The translations under genes and the position numbers were made by a program. Below are positions 38,457 to 48,387 of a stretch of 64,000 nucleotides of DNA, piece after piece. This stretch comes from Pseudomonadota bacterium (GTDB taxonomy: Bacteria; Pseudomonadota; Gammaproteobacteria; Steroidobacterales; Steroidobacteraceae). The stretch spans positions 62,001-126,000 of the forward strand of contig JAKAXA010000003.1 in assembly GCA_021816775.1 (NCBI GenBank). Reading direction: 5' to 3'. A model generated the notes under the pieces. That model saw only the letters and a program-made list of their open reading frames with translations. It was not told the DNA's origin and searched no databases. The stretch's first letter is position 1. Each line of letters opens with the position of its first letter.

Positions 38457-39617
38457 TCAGGGGCGCTGCTCGATGGGCAGCAAGCGCCGGGGTTCCGGGC
38501 CGATGTAATTGGCGGTCGGACGGATGATCTTGCCGTCGGCGCGCTGCTCGAGCACGTGCGCGGCCCAGCCGGCGGTGCGCGCGATGACGAACAGCGGAGT
38601 GAACATGCCGGTGGGCACGCCCATCAGGTGATAGGAGACCGCAGAGAACCAGTCGAGGTTGGGGAACATGCGCTTCTCGCGCCTCATCACCGACTCGATC
38701 CGATCGGCGATCGCCCACATCTTCAGGTCGCCGGTCTCCTCGGCGAGCGCCCGCGCGAGGCGCTTGACCACCTCGTGGCGCGGATCGGCCACCGTGTACA
38801 CCGGATGGCCGAAGCCGATGATCACTTCCTTGTTCGCGAGCCGCGCGCGGATGTCCGCCTCGGCGCCGTCGGGATCCTCATATCGCTGCTGGATCTCGCA
38901 CGCCACCTCGTTCGCCCCGCCGTGCTTCGGTCCGCGCAGCGCGCCGATCGCCCCCGCGATGCACGAGTACAGGTCCGATCCGGTGCCGGCGATCACCCGT
39001 GAGGTGAAGGTCGAGGCGTTGAACTCGTGCTCGGCGTAAAGAATGAGCGAGGTGTGCATGGCCCGCACCCACGACGGTGGTGGCGGCCGGCGGTGCAGCA
39101 GGTGCAGGAAGTGCCCGCCGATCGACTCGTCCTCGGTCTCGACGCCGATCCGCTGTCCGCCGTGGCTGGCGTGATACCAGTAGGTGAGCATCGAGCCGAG
39201 CGAGGCGATCAGCCGATCGGCGATGTCGCGGGCGCCCGCGGCGCCATGGTCGTCCTTTTCCGGCAGCGCGCAGCCGAGCGTCGAGACGCCCGTGCGCAGC
39301 ACGTCCATGGGGTGGGCCGCGGCGGGCAGGCTCTCGAGCACCGCGCGCACCGCCGCCGGCAGGCTGCGCAGCTCGCGCAGCTTGGCCTTGTAGGCCGCGA
39401 GCTCCGTGCGGTTCGGCAGCTTGCCGTGAATCAGCAGATAGGCGATTTCCTCGTACTCGCACGCCTCGGCGATCTCGAGGATGTCGTAGCCGCGGTAATG
39501 CAGGTCATTGCCGCTGCGTCCGACCGTGCACAGCGCAGTGTTGCCCGCCGCAACGCCCGAGAGCGCGACGGATTTCTTCGGTTTCGGCGCGGGGGCCGTC
39601 TGTTGGTTGTCGTTCAT
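38457..39617 (-). CDS. prpC: 2-Methylcitrate synthase (citrate synthase 2)
   Basis: PrpC condenses propionyl-CoA with oxaloacetate. The 386 residues show the citrate-synthase His-His-Asp set: [10 protein letters not shown] (first His), [15 protein letters not shown] (second His) and the C-terminal [10 protein letters not shown]-like [20 protein letters not shown] with Asp nearby. Length and the [13 protein letters not shown] block fit methylcitrate synthases. ATG 39617 begins MNDNQQ, and longer upstream frames are not homologous. It is divergent from the LysR gene across 76 bases, which include an AT-rich operator. Confidence 0.93.
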   Translation of the reverse strand: MNDNQQTAPAPKPKKSVALSGVAAGNTALCTVGRSGNDLHYRGYDILEIAEACEYEEIAYLLIHGKLPNRTELAAYKAKLRELRSLPAAVRAVLESLPAAAHPMDVLRTGVSTLGCALPEKDDHGAAGARDIADRLIASLGSMLTYWYHASHGGQRIGVETEDESIGGHFLHLLHRRPPPPSWVRAMHTSLILYAEHEFNASTFTSRVIAGTGSDLYSCIAGAIGALRGPKHGGANEVACEIQQRYEDPDGAEADIRARLANKEVIIGFGHPVYTVADPRHEVVKRLARALAEETGDLKMWAIADRIESVMRREKRMFPNLDWFSAVSYHLMGVPTGMFTPLFVIARTAGWAAHVLEQRADGKIIRPTANYIGPEPRRLLPIEQRP

Positions 39618-39672
39618 GAGCGAACTGTAGCCCCACCGCAGACCAGACGAAAATATATTGAAAATGGAAACT

Positions 39673-39691
39673 CGATATGTAAAAAATATCG
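39673..39691. promoter_or_regulatory. LysR-type operator between prpC and its regulator
   Basis: CGATAT (39673-39678) and ATATCG (39686-39691) form a perfect 6-bp inverted repeat around 7 A/T-rich bases, right before the LysR start codon. It contains an AT-N-AT core like the T-N11-A LysR box. The location in the divergent gap suggests autoregulation and prp control. Confidence 0.5.
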
Positions 39692-39693
39692 TC

Positions 39694-40602
39694 ATGGAGC
39701 TTCGCCACCTGCGCTACTTCCTGGCCGTCGCCGAGGAGCTCAATGTCACGCGTGCGGCGCGGCGGCTGAACATGTCGCAACCGCCGCTGACGCAGCAGAT
39801 CAGGGCGCTCGAGAGCGAGCTCGGCGTGGCGCTCATCGACCGATCGGGTTATCGCATCCGCCTCACCGATGCCGGGCGGCTCTTTGCCCTCGAGGCCGGG
39901 CGCATTCTCGAGGAGGTGCGCCGCGCGGCGCAGATGGCGCGGGCGGCCGCGAGCGGCGCCTCGGGGCGCGTGCGGGTGGGCTTCACCGAGTCCGCCTCGT
40001 TCAATCCGCTGGTCACCGCGGCGCTGCGGGTCTTTCGCGCCGCATACCCCGGCGTCGAGGTCTCCCTCGAGGAGCATCCCTCGACCGAAACCGCCGCGGC
40101 GCTGCGCGAAGGGCGGATCGATGTCGGGTTCGTCCGCCCGCCGCTGCGCGAGGGGCGGGGTCTTGCATTTGACCTGCTCGAGCGCGAGCCGCTCGTGGCA
40201 GCGCTGCCGCTCGGTCATCCCCTGGCGCGGCGCAAACGCCTTGCGCTCGGCGAGCTGGCCCGCGAGACGTTCATCTTGTACCCGCGCGCGGTGCGCCCGG
40301 GACTGGCCGACGAGGTGGTGAGCGGCTGCGAGGCAGCGGGCTTCACGCCGCGCGTCGGGCAATACGCCCCGCAGCTGTCCTCGACCATCAATCTGGTGGC
40401 CGCCTCGCTCGGGGTCTCCATCGTGCCGGCGAGCATGCGCTCGCTGCAGCCGCAGCTGGTGGTGTACCTGCCGCTCGAGGGTGAGCCGCTCGAGGCGCTG
40501 CTCGGGGTCGCCTATCGCGAGGAGGAGCCCTCGAGCGCCGTACGCAACTTCATTGCCGCGGCGAGCGAAGCCGCCGCGAGCGCGCCGCGGCGCGAGCGGT
40601 AG
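39694..40602 (+). CDS. LysR-family transcriptional regulator of the prp genes
   Basis: The 302-residue LysR has an N-terminal winged HTH (about 1-60; [37 protein letters not shown]). A periplasmic-binding-fold effector domain follows ([35 protein letters not shown]). ATG 39694 is preferred over 39658 because it starts the canonical ELRHLRYF. It is divergent from prpC, so it probably controls the methylcitrate genes. E. coli uses the sigma54 activator PrpR instead, so this is a different arrangement. The effector is unknown but likely a propionate-derived metabolite. Confidence 0.85.
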   Translation: MELRHLRYFLAVAEELNVTRAARRLNMSQPPLTQQIRALESELGVALIDRSGYRIRLTDAGRLFALEAGRILEEVRRAAQMARAAASGASGRVRVGFTESASFNPLVTAALRVFRAAYPGVEVSLEEHPSTETAAALREGRIDVGFVRPPLREGRGLAFDLLEREPLVAALPLGHPLARRKRLALGELARETFILYPRAVRPGLADEVVSGCEAAGFTPRVGQYAPQLSSTINLVAASLGVSIVPASMRSLQPQLVVYLPLEGEPLEALLGVAYREEEPSSAVRNFIAAASEAAASAPRRER

Positions 40603-40659
40603 CACGGCGCGCATTTCGGTATCATCCAGTCCTCTGCGCTGGGCGCCCCGGGGCGAGTC

Positions 40660-42105
40660 ATGAATGCATCCACCGTGTCCGCCGAGCCGGCCAGGCTCGA
40701 TGCCGAGCTGGCCGCGCGGATTCGTCGAGTGTTCGATGCGCAGTGGCCGGTCGCGCTGCGGCTGCGCGAGACGACGGTGGCGGAACGCCTCGCGAAACTC
40801 GAGCGGCTGCGAGCGGCGATTCTGCGGCAGCGTGAGGCGATCATCGCGGCCGTTTTCGCCGACCTCTCCCGCCCGGCGGCCGAGACCGAGCTCGCCGAGC
40901 TGCTGCCGCTGCTCGGGGGCCTCACGCACTACCGTCGCTACCTCGCCCGCTGGCTTCGGCCGCGCCGCGTGCCTGCGACCGTCGTCACGCTCGGCACTCG
41001 CGCCTGGGTCCAGCGCGAACCGCGCGGACGCACGCTCATCAAGTCGCCGTGGAATTATCCCATCGTGCTCACGCTGGGGCCGCTGATCCCGGCGGTGGCG
41101 TGCGGCAATACCGCGATCATCAAGACATCCGAGCTCGCGCCGCACAGCTCAATGGTGCTCGCGAACGTCGTGCGCGATGCCTTCGACGAGAGCGAGGTGG
41201 CGCTCTTCGAAGGCGACGCCTCGGTGGGCGGGGCCCTGCTCGAGCTCCCGTTCGATCACATTTTCTTCACCGGCTCACCCGCCGTCGGCCAGGTCGTGAT
41301 GGCCGCCGCCGCGAAGCACTTGGCGAGCATCACCCTCGAGCTCGGCGGCAAGTCCCCGGCGATCATCGATGCGAGCGCCGATGTGAGGCGCGCCGTCGAC
41401 ACCATCGCCTGGGCGAAATGCCTCAACGCCGGCCAGACCTGCATCGCGCCGGACCACCTCTACGTGCATGCCGAGGTCTACCAGCAGGTAGTGGATCGGT
41501 TCAGGCGGCGACTGTCGAGCTGGTACGGCGCGGACGCGGCCGAGGCGCCGGACCTGGCGCGCATCGTCAATGCCCGTCACACACGGCGCCTGGCCGATCT
41601 GCTTGCCGATGCGCGCGCGCGCGGTGCGGCGCTCCTGCACGGCGGACAGATCGATCTCGAGCGGCGCTTCGTCGCACCGACGTTGCTCGGCGACATCCCC
41701 GACGCGGCGCACATCATGCAGGAGGAGATCTTCGGGCCGCTGCTGCCGATCATCGTCTACCGGAGCGAGGAGGAGGTGATCGAGCGCATCAACGCCGCGC
41801 CGAAGCCGCTTGCGCTGTACATCTGGACCCGCAAGCGCGAGCTGGCGCGCCGCCTGATCCGGCGCACCAGTGCCGGCGGCACCTGCATCAATCAGGTCGC
41901 CCTGCAGTTCCTGCACCACAATCTGCCCTTCGGCGGCGTCAACCATTCGGGCATCGGCAGCTATCACGGCGAATGGGGCATCCGCGCGTTCTCGCACGAG
42001 CGGGCGGTCCTTGACGCCAAGCTGCAGCTCTCGGGCGCGTTCTTCCCGCCTTACGGCGCTCGCGTCAAGCGCATGCTCGCGCTGCTCACGAAGTGGTCCA
42101 CGTAG
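40660..42105 (+). CDS. NAD(P)-dependent aldehyde dehydrogenase (ALDH3/coniferyl-aldehyde type)
   Basis: The 481-residue enzyme has the ALDH3-like pattern: IKSPWNYPIVLTLGPLIPAV, FFTGSPAVGQVVMAAA, LELGGKSPAIIDASAD with the general-base Glu, and the nucleophile Cys in NAGQTCIAPDHLY. The end PFGGVNHSGIGSYHGEWGIR is typical of fatty or coniferyl aldehyde dehydrogenases that act on medium- to long-chain or aromatic aldehydes. There are no clear C-terminal membrane anchors. It follows the LysR gene on the same strand at 57 bases. The exact substrate is not predictable. Confidence 0.85.
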   Translation: MNASTVSAEPARLDAELAARIRRVFDAQWPVALRLRETTVAERLAKLERLRAAILRQREAIIAAVFADLSRPAAETELAELLPLLGGLTHYRRYLARWLRPRRVPATVVTLGTRAWVQREPRGRTLIKSPWNYPIVLTLGPLIPAVACGNTAIIKTSELAPHSSMVLANVVRDAFDESEVALFEGDASVGGALLELPFDHIFFTGSPAVGQVVMAAAAKHLASITLELGGKSPAIIDASADVRRAVDTIAWAKCLNAGQTCIAPDHLYVHAEVYQQVVDRFRRRLSSWYGADAAEAPDLARIVNARHTRRLADLLADARARGAALLHGGQIDLERRFVAPTLLGDIPDAAHIMQEEIFGPLLPIIVYRSEEEVIERINAAPKPLALYIWTRKRELARRLIRRTSAGGTCINQVALQFLHHNLPFGGVNHSGIGSYHGEWGIRAFSHERAVLDAKLQLSGAFFPPYGARVKRMLALLTKWST

Positions 42106-42139
42106 CGCGGCCGGATGCGTGGCGCTTGCGCGCCGCCGC

Positions 42140-42862
42140 TCACTGCGAGGTCTTGCCGAGACCTCGCGTCACGCTCGCGGCCGTCTGCCCGAACAGAATC
42201 CGCCGCGACTCCTCGGTGACCACCGGCTGAGTCGCGAACTGCGGCGCGCGCGCGTAGGCGCGCACCGTCGCCGGTCGCGCCGCGATGTGCGTGAACCAGC
42301 GCTTCAGGTGCGGGAAATCATCGAGGCTCTGCCGCTGGCGCTCGTGCGGCACGATCCACGGGTAACTGGCGATATCCGCCACCGTGTAGCTCTCGCCGGC
42401 GATGTAGGGCCGGTCGGCGAGGCGCTGGTTGAGCACCCCGTAGAGGCGGTTGGTCTCCTTGACGTAGCGGTCGATCGCGTAGGGGATCTTCTCCGGCGCG
42501 TATTGCGTGAAGTGGTGGTTCTGACCCGCCATCGGGCCGAGCCCGGCGACCTGCCAGAACAGCCACTGCAGAGTCTCGGTCCGTCCGCGCAGATCCGGCG
42601 GAATCAGCTTGCCGCTCTTCAGGCCGAGATACCACAGGATGGCGCCGGACTCAAACACCGACAGCGGCGCGCCGCCGTCGGCCGGCTCGTGATCGACGAT
42701 CGCCGGCATGCGGTTGTTCGGCGAGATGGCGAGAAACTCCGGCCGGAACTGCTCGCCTGCGCCGATATTCACCGGCACGATGCGGTAGGCCAGTCCGGCC
42801 TCCTCCAGAAACATCGTGATCTTGTGGCCGTTCGGCGTCGGCCAGTAGTACAGCTCGATCAT
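42140..42862 (-). CDS. Glutathione S-transferase (YghU/YfcG-like, nu class)
   Basis: The 240-residue GST has a thioredoxin-like N-terminal domain (MIELYYWPTPNGHKITMFLE; NRMPAIVDHEP; VFESGAILWYL as the SNAIL/TRAIL-type helix) and an all-alpha C-terminal domain (GPMAGQNHHFTQYAPEKIPY; PYIAGESYTVADIASYPW). The YYWPTPNGHKIT and MAGQNHHF signatures are those of YfcG and YghU, which act as disulfide-bond reductases or peroxidases with GSH. It is convergent with the ALDH gene. Confidence 0.88.
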   Translation of the reverse strand: MIELYYWPTPNGHKITMFLEEAGLAYRIVPVNIGAGEQFRPEFLAISPNNRMPAIVDHEPADGGAPLSVFESGAILWYLGLKSGKLIPPDLRGRTETLQWLFWQVAGLGPMAGQNHHFTQYAPEKIPYAIDRYVKETNRLYGVLNQRLADRPYIAGESYTVADIASYPWIVPHERQRQSLDDFPHLKRWFTHIAARPATVRAYARAPQFATQPVVTEESRRILFGQTAASVTRGLGKTSQ

Positions 42863-43024
42863 GCTACCTCCGTCGATGGACCGCAGCGGCGCGCGAGGCG
42901 GCTCGCGCGCTCACCCTAGCACAAAAGCCGAAGCGGCCGGTCGGACCGCGCGGCGCGCTTCACTTGCGCGCACTTCCTGCGTACGATCGGCTGGCGGCGC
43001 GCTGCGCCTGGAGGAACCAACACC

Positions 43025-43621
43025 GTGACCATCGATTTGCCGATCATCTGCCTCGTCCGGCACGGCGAGACGGCCTGGAGTCTCACCGGGCAGCACACCG
43101 GCCTCAGCGACGTGCCGCTCACCGAGCGCGGCGAGCAGGACGCGCGCGCCCTGGCGCAGCGGCTGCGCGAGCCGGCGTTTTCTCTGGTGTTGACGAGCCC
43201 CCTGCAGCGCGCAGCGCGCACCTGCGAGCTCGCGGGATTTTCCGCCACGGCGCAAGTGGACGCGGATCTGTGCGAGTGGAACTATGGAGCCTACGAGGGG
43301 CGCCGCACGGCGCAGATCCGCGCCGAGCAGCCGGACTGGGAGCTGTTTCGCGACGGCTGTCCGGGCGGGGAGTCGGCCGCCGAGGTCGGCGCGCGCGCCG
43401 ATCGTATCATCGCGCGGGCCCGGGCCGCCGGCGGCAACGTGCTGCTGTTCTCGAGCGGGCACCTGCTGCGGGTGTTGACCGCGCGCTGGCTCGCTCTGCC
43501 GCCCGAGGCAGGCCGGCTGTTGCTTCTCGGGACCGCCAGCGTGAGCGCGCTCGGCTACGAGCACAACGCGCGCGAGCCGGTCGTGCGGCTCTGGAATGAC
43601 ACGCGCCATCTCCCTGTATGA
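43025..43621 (+). CDS. Histidine phosphatase family protein (GpmB/CobC-like)
   Basis: The 198-residue phosphatase has the RHG motif at residues 12-14 (LVRHGETAWS). Its second His lies in SSGHLLRVL, with the GLSDVPLTERGEQDARAL and LTSPLQRAARTCELAGF blocks that define the family. The family covers phosphoglycerate mutase-like and sugar-phosphate phosphatases, so substrate is uncertain. GTG 43025 is preceded by GGAGG about 10 bases upstream. It lies 215 bases before the sugar-phosphate operon. Confidence 0.85.
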   Translation: MTIDLPIICLVRHGETAWSLTGQHTGLSDVPLTERGEQDARALAQRLREPAFSLVLTSPLQRAARTCELAGFSATAQVDADLCEWNYGAYEGRRTAQIRAEQPDWELFRDGCPGGESAAEVGARADRIIARARAAGGNVLLFSSGHLLRVLTARWLALPPEAGRLLLLGTASVSALGYEHNAREPVVRLWNDTRHLPV

Positions 43622-43636
43622 ACTCACCCCCGCGAG

Positions 43637-43666
43637 CTGACGCGCGCGGCCGGGATATGCTAATCT
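43637..43666 (+). promoter_or_regulatory. Candidate sigma70 promoter for the tal operon
   Basis: CTGACG (43637-43642) and TAATCT (43661-43666) are 18 bases apart, 170 bases ahead of tal. These are weak but plausible -35 and -10 matches in the only sizeable gap before the operon. Confidence 0.3.
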
Positions 43667-43835
43667 AAAGGTCTACGGAGTAGCGCCGGTTGGCGTCGCT
43701 CGAGGCCGCGACAGCGGCCGGGCGGCCCCTGCGTCGTCCCCCGCGGCGATCGTCCCGGTCGTACGAATCGATTCCCTGCGCCAGTACGCTTCGCCCGCAG
43801 CGGCGCTCGATCCGGTTTGCGATGGAGGTTAGATC

Positions 43836-44921
43836 ATGAAAGCGACTCAGCTCCTGCACGAGTTCGGACAGAGCATCTGGCTCGACAATATCACCCGTGA
43901 CCTGCTCGACAGCGGAACGCTGCGGCAGTACATCGCCGAGCTCGCGGTCACCGGCCTGACCTCGAATCCCACGATCTTCGATCAGGCGCTGAAGTCGAGC
44001 GCCGCCTACGACGCCTCCCTCCGCGCTCGCCTCAAGCAGGGCCGCTCCGGCGAGGCGCTGTTCTTCGATCTGGCGCTCGAGGACATCACGCGCGCAGCGG
44101 ATGAGTTCCGTGCCACCTTCGACCGGACCAACGGCGTCGACGGCTGGGTCTCGCTCGAGGTCTCGCCGCAGCTCGCCTATGACACCGGCAGCACCATCGC
44201 GGCGGCGAAGGATCTGCATCAGCGCGCGAACCGACCGAACCTGTTCATCAAGATTCCCGGCACACGGGAAGGACTGCCCGCCATCGAGGAGGCGATCTTC
44301 GCCGGCATTCCGGTCAATGTGACGCTGCTGTTCTCACGCGAGCAGTACCTGGCGGCCGCCGAGGCGTATCTGCGCGGCATCGAGCGGCGTATCGCCGCCG
44401 GCCTCAATCCCGCGGTCGGATCGGTGGCCTCGGTGTTCATCAGCCGCTGGGACGTGGCGGTCGCGGGCAAAGTGCCCGCTGAGCTCACCAACCGTCTCGG
44501 CATCGCCATCGCCGGGCGCACCTACCGCGCCGCGCAGCAGCTGTTCCTCTCGCCGCGCTGGCAGCGCATCTACAACGCGGGCGCACGGCCGCAGCGGCTG
44601 CTGTGGGCCAGCACCGGGACGAAGGATCCGAAAGCCGACGCGCTGCTGTACGTCAAGGCGCTGGCCGCGCCGTTCACCGTCAACACCATGCCCGAAGCCA
44701 CGCTGAAGGCTCTGGCCGGGCGCACCGAGATCGGCTCGGGGATGAGCGCCGATGGCGGTGAGTGCGAGGCGGTGCTCGCGCGCTTCGCCACGGCGGGGGT
44801 CGATGTCGCGGCGCTCGCCGCGCAGCTGCAGGACGAGGGCGCCAAGGCGTTCGTCAAGTCCTGGCAGGAGCTGCTCGGGGTGATCGGCGCGAAGAGCTCG
44901 GCGCTCGGCGCGGCGGCCTGA
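43836..44921 (+). CDS. tal: Transaldolase
   Basis: Transaldolase links the pentose phosphate pathway and glycolysis. The 361-residue protein is of the longer type seen in actinobacteria and cyanobacteria (E. coli TalB has 317). Marks are LLHEFGQSIWLDNITRDLL, VTGLTSNPTIFDQALKSS, the Schiff-base lysine in NLFIKIPGT, and the final GGECEAVLARFATAGVD. GGAGG lies 7 bases before the ATG. It is the first gene of a same-strand series tal-ppgK-pgi-gnd-zwf with short gaps. Confidence 0.92.
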   Translation: MKATQLLHEFGQSIWLDNITRDLLDSGTLRQYIAELAVTGLTSNPTIFDQALKSSAAYDASLRARLKQGRSGEALFFDLALEDITRAADEFRATFDRTNGVDGWVSLEVSPQLAYDTGSTIAAAKDLHQRANRPNLFIKIPGTREGLPAIEEAIFAGIPVNVTLLFSREQYLAAAEAYLRGIERRIAAGLNPAVGSVASVFISRWDVAVAGKVPAELTNRLGIAIAGRTYRAAQQLFLSPRWQRIYNAGARPQRLLWASTGTKDPKADALLYVKALAAPFTVNTMPEATLKALAGRTEIGSGMSADGGECEAVLARFATAGVDVAALAAQLQDEGAKAFVKSWQELLGVIGAKSSALGAAA

Positions 44922-44924
44922 CAC

Positions 44925-45635
44925 ATGGACGTGCTCGTCCTCGATGTCGGCGGGACCCATGTGAAGATTCTCGCCACGGGGCAGACGGACAAGCGCGAGT
45001 TCGCCTCCGGACCGAAGATGACCGCGCGCCAGATGGTCACGCAGGTCAAGCGTCTGGCGCGCGGCTGGCGCTACGATGCCGTGTCGATCGGCTATCCGGG
45101 GCCCGTGCTGCACGATCGGGTGCTCGCCGAGCCGCATAATCTCGGCCCGGGCTGGGTCGGATTCGACTTCAAGCGGGCCTTCGGCCGCCCGGTGCGCATC
45201 CTCAATGACGCGGCCATGCAGGCGCTCGGCAGCTACAGGGGCGGCAGGATGCTCTTCCTCGGGCTCGGCACGGGGCTCGGGACTGCGCTCATCGCGGACG
45301 GCATCGTCGAGCCGATGGAGATCGGCCATCTGCCGTACCTGAAGCATACGTACGAGGATTACGTCAGCGAGCAGGCGCTCGAGCGCATGGGCAAGAAGAA
45401 GTGGCGCAAGCACGTCGCGGATGTCATCGAGCGCCTGTCCGCCGCGCTCGAGCCGGACGAAATCGTCATCGGCGGCGGCAATGTCAGACATCTGAAGGAG
45501 CTGCCGCCGCACTGCCGCGCCGGCGACAACGCCAACGCCTTCGCGGGCGGCTTCAAGCTCTGGGAGAAAGCGGGCGCCGGGACGCGCGGCGCACCCCGGG
45601 GGCGCGCGCGCAAGGGCAAAGGAGGCCGCGCATGA
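44925..45635 (+). CDS. ppgK: Polyphosphate glucokinase-like ROK kinase
   Basis: The 236-residue protein resembles polyphosphate/ATP glucokinases: [15 protein letters not shown] (phosphate-1), [40 protein letters not shown] and [11 protein letters not shown]. It would feed glucose into the operon as glucose-6-phosphate using polyphosphate and/or ATP. The last 30 residues are Gly/Arg/Lys-rich. It starts 3 bases after tal and its stop overlaps the pgi start. Confidence 0.85.
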   Translation: MDVLVLDVGGTHVKILATGQTDKREFASGPKMTARQMVTQVKRLARGWRYDAVSIGYPGPVLHDRVLAEPHNLGPGWVGFDFKRAFGRPVRILNDAAMQALGSYRGGRMLFLGLGTGLGTALIADGIVEPMEIGHLPYLKHTYEDYVSEQALERMGKKKWRKHVADVIERLSAALEPDEIVIGGGNVRHLKELPPHCRAGDNANAFAGGFKLWEKAGAGTRGAPRGRARKGKGGRA

Positions 45636-47275
45636 GCGCCTCGAGCCCGTCGCTGACCGAGCGGCCCGCATGGCGGGCGCTGGCTGCGCATCACCGCGAG
45701 GTCGCCAAGGCCCATTTGCGCCAGCTGTTCGCCGATGACGCCCGGCGCGGCGAGCGGCTCACCGCAGAGGGCGCGGGCATCTTCCTCGATTACTCCAAGA
45801 ACCGGGTGACCGACGAGACGCTGCGTCTGCTGGTGCGGCTCGCCGAGGAGTGCGGCCTGCGCGAGCGCATCGAGGCGATGTTCAGTGGCCGCAAGATCAA
45901 CGTGACGGAAGATCGGGCCGTGCTGCACGTGGCGCTGCGCGCGCCGCGCGATGCGAGCATCCTCGTCGACGGCACGAACGTCGTTCCCGAGGTGCATGCG
46001 GTGCTCGAGAAGATGGCCGCATTTACCGACCGGGTGCGCAGCGGCGAGTGGCGCGGCCACAGCGGCAAGCGCATCAGGAACGTGATCAATATCGGCATCG
46101 GCGGCTCGGACTTGGGGCCGGTGATGGCGTACGAGGCGCTGCGCCACTACAGCGAGCGCTCGATGTGCTTCCGGTTTGTCTCCAACATCGACGGCGCGGA
46201 CTTCCTCGAGGCGACGCGCGATCTCGACCCGGCCGAGACGCTGTTCATCGTTTCCTCGAAGACCTTCACGACGCTCGAGACCATGACCAATGCGCACACG
46301 GCGCGCGATTGGCTGCTGCAGGGCCTCGGCGGCGAGGCCAAGGCGGTGGCGAGGCATTTCGTCGCGGTGTCGACCAACGCGGAGAAAGTTGCGGCGTTCG
46401 GCATCGATACGGCCAACATGTTCGGCTTCTGGGACTGGGTCGGCGGGCGCTACTCGATGGACTCGGCGATCGGGCTGTCGACCATGCTCGCGGTGGGCGC
46501 GGAGAACTTTCACGCCATGCTGGCGGGCTTTCATCAGATGGACGAGCATTTCCGCGCGACGCCGTTCGAGCGCAACCTGCCGGTGCTGCTCGGGCTGCTC
46601 GGGGTGTGGTACACGGATTTCTTCGGCGCGCAGACCATCGCCGTGCTGCCGTACGAGCAGTATCTGAAGCGCTTCCCGGCCTACCTGCAGCAGCTGACGA
46701 TGGAGAGCAACGGCAAGCACGTCACGCTCGAGGGCGCCCCGGTCGGCATCGACACCGGGCCGATCTACTGGGGAGAGCCGGGAACCAACGGGCAGCACTC
46801 CTTCTATCAGCTGATCCATCAGGGCACGCGGCTCATCCCCTGTGACTTCATCGCCTTCGCGCATGCGCTGACGCCGCTCGGACCGCATCACGACATGCTG
46901 CTCGCGAACGTGTTCGCCCAGGGCGAGGCGCTCGCATTCGGCAAGACTCCCGAACAGGTGCGCGCCGCGGGCATTCCCGAGTGGCTGGTGCCGCACCGGG
47001 TGTTCGAGGGCAACCGCCCCTCGAACACCATTCTCGCCGAGCGTCTCACTCCCGAAACGCTCGGCAGGCTGGTCGCCCTGTACGAGCATGCCGTGTTCAC
47101 ACAGGGGGTCATCTGGAACATCAATTCGTTCGACCAGTGGGGCGTCGAGCTCGGCAAAGCCCTGGCGCAGGCGATCATTCCGGAGCTGCAAGGCGAGGCC
47201 ACACCGACTCTGCGGCACGACAGCTCGACGAACGGTCTGATCCGCCGCTACCGCAAGATGAAAGGCGCGCCGTGA
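45632..47275 (+). CDS. pgi: Glucose-6-phosphate isomerase
   Basis: Pgi interconverts glucose-6-P and fructose-6-P. The 547-residue length is that of the E. coli enzyme. Signature stretches are [55 protein letters not shown], and the C-terminal [15 protein letters not shown] with the catalytic Glu/His/Lys set. ATG 45632 overlaps the ppgK stop by four bases (ATGA) with GGAGG ahead, so the two are coupled. Confidence 0.95.
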   Translation: MSASSPSLTERPAWRALAAHHREVAKAHLRQLFADDARRGERLTAEGAGIFLDYSKNRVTDETLRLLVRLAEECGLRERIEAMFSGRKINVTEDRAVLHVALRAPRDASILVDGTNVVPEVHAVLEKMAAFTDRVRSGEWRGHSGKRIRNVINIGIGGSDLGPVMAYEALRHYSERSMCFRFVSNIDGADFLEATRDLDPAETLFIVSSKTFTTLETMTNAHTARDWLLQGLGGEAKAVARHFVAVSTNAEKVAAFGIDTANMFGFWDWVGGRYSMDSAIGLSTMLAVGAENFHAMLAGFHQMDEHFRATPFERNLPVLLGLLGVWYTDFFGAQTIAVLPYEQYLKRFPAYLQQLTMESNGKHVTLEGAPVGIDTGPIYWGEPGTNGQHSFYQLIHQGTRLIPCDFIAFAHALTPLGPHHDMLLANVFAQGEALAFGKTPEQVRAAGIPEWLVPHRVFEGNRPSNTILAERLTPETLGRLVALYEHAVFTQGVIWNINSFDQWGVELGKALAQAIIPELQGEATPTLRHDSSTNGLIRRYRKMKGAP

Positions 47276-47348
47276 GCGTGTGCGCCGGCGCGGCGCCGCT
47301 GCGGCGTCGGCGCCGGTAATCCGTCGTCAACAGACAAAGGAGCGAATC

Positions 47349-48365
47349 ATGCAACTCGGAATGATCGGCCTCGGACGCATGGGCGCAAACATGGTGCGGC
47401 GGCTGCTGCAGGGCGGCCACGACTGCGTTGTATTCGATCGGTCGGCGGCGGCCGTCGCCGAACTGGTGAAGGAGAAGGCCACCGGCGCCGCATCGCTCGC
47501 CGAGTTCGTCCACAAGCTCCAGACCCCGCGCGCCGTGTGGCTGATGGTGCCGGCCGCGGCGGTCGATGACACGCTCGCGGATCTGGTGCCGCTGCTCGGC
47601 AAGGGCGACATCGTCATCGATGGCGGCAACTCCTACTATGTTGACGACATTCGCCGGGCGCAGACGCTCTCCGGCAAAGGCATCCGCTACGTCGATGTCG
47701 GCACCAGCGGCGGGGTATGGGGCCTCGAGCGGGGCTACTGCATGATGATCGGCGGCGAGAGCGCAGCGGTGAAGCGCCTCGACCCGATCTTCGCGTGCCT
47801 CGCACCCGGCATCGGCTCCATCGCGCGCACACCGGGGCGCAAGGACCCGCCCGCCACCGCCGAGCAGGGCTACCTGTACTGCGGACCGAACGGCGCCGGC
47901 CACTTCGTCAAGATGGTCCACAATGGGATCGAGTACGGCATCATGGCCGCCTATGCCGAGGGACTCGGCATCCTGCGCGCCGCGAACGTCGGCAAGGGGG
48001 CCAAGGAGATCGATGCCGAGACGACGCCGCTGCGCGATCCGCAGAACTACCAGTACGATCTGAACCTGCCGGACATCGCCGAGGTGTGGCGGCGCGGCAG
48101 CGTGATCGCCTCCTGGCTGCTCGACCTGACGGCAGCGGCCCTGTGCGGCGACCCGGGGCTCGCAAAGTTCGCCGGCCACGTTTCGGACTCGGGCGAGGGA
48201 CGCTGGACGATCAGGGCTGCGATCGACGAGGGGCAACCGGCCCCGGTGCTCACGACCGCGCTGTACGAGCGCTTCAGTTCGCGCGGCGCGGCCGATTTCC
48301 AGGCGAAGATCCTCTCGGCGATGCGCTACGGATTCGGCGGCCATCTCGAGAAGCCGGAGAAGTGA
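47349..48365 (+). CDS. gnd: 6-Phosphogluconate dehydrogenase, decarboxylating (short, YqeC-type)
   Basis: The 338-residue enzyme is the short class (about 300-340 aa) of 6PGDH, often NAD-preferring, rather than the 468-residue E. coli form. It has [20 protein letters not shown], the catalytic [20 protein letters not shown] block, and [19 protein letters not shown] carrying the Lys and Asn. AAGGAG is 7 bases before ATG 47349. It is followed by zwf 22 bases later. Confidence 0.9.
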   Translation: MQLGMIGLGRMGANMVRRLLQGGHDCVVFDRSAAAVAELVKEKATGAASLAEFVHKLQTPRAVWLMVPAAAVDDTLADLVPLLGKGDIVIDGGNSYYVDDIRRAQTLSGKGIRYVDVGTSGGVWGLERGYCMMIGGESAAVKRLDPIFACLAPGIGSIARTPGRKDPPATAEQGYLYCGPNGAGHFVKMVHNGIEYGIMAAYAEGLGILRAANVGKGAKEIDAETTPLRDPQNYQYDLNLPDIAEVWRRGSVIASWLLDLTAAALCGDPGLAKFAGHVSDSGEGRWTIRAAIDEGQPAPVLTTALYERFSSRGAADFQAKILSAMRYGFGGHLEKPEK

Positions 48366-48387
48366 GTCGAGACCCGACGAGGTTCGC

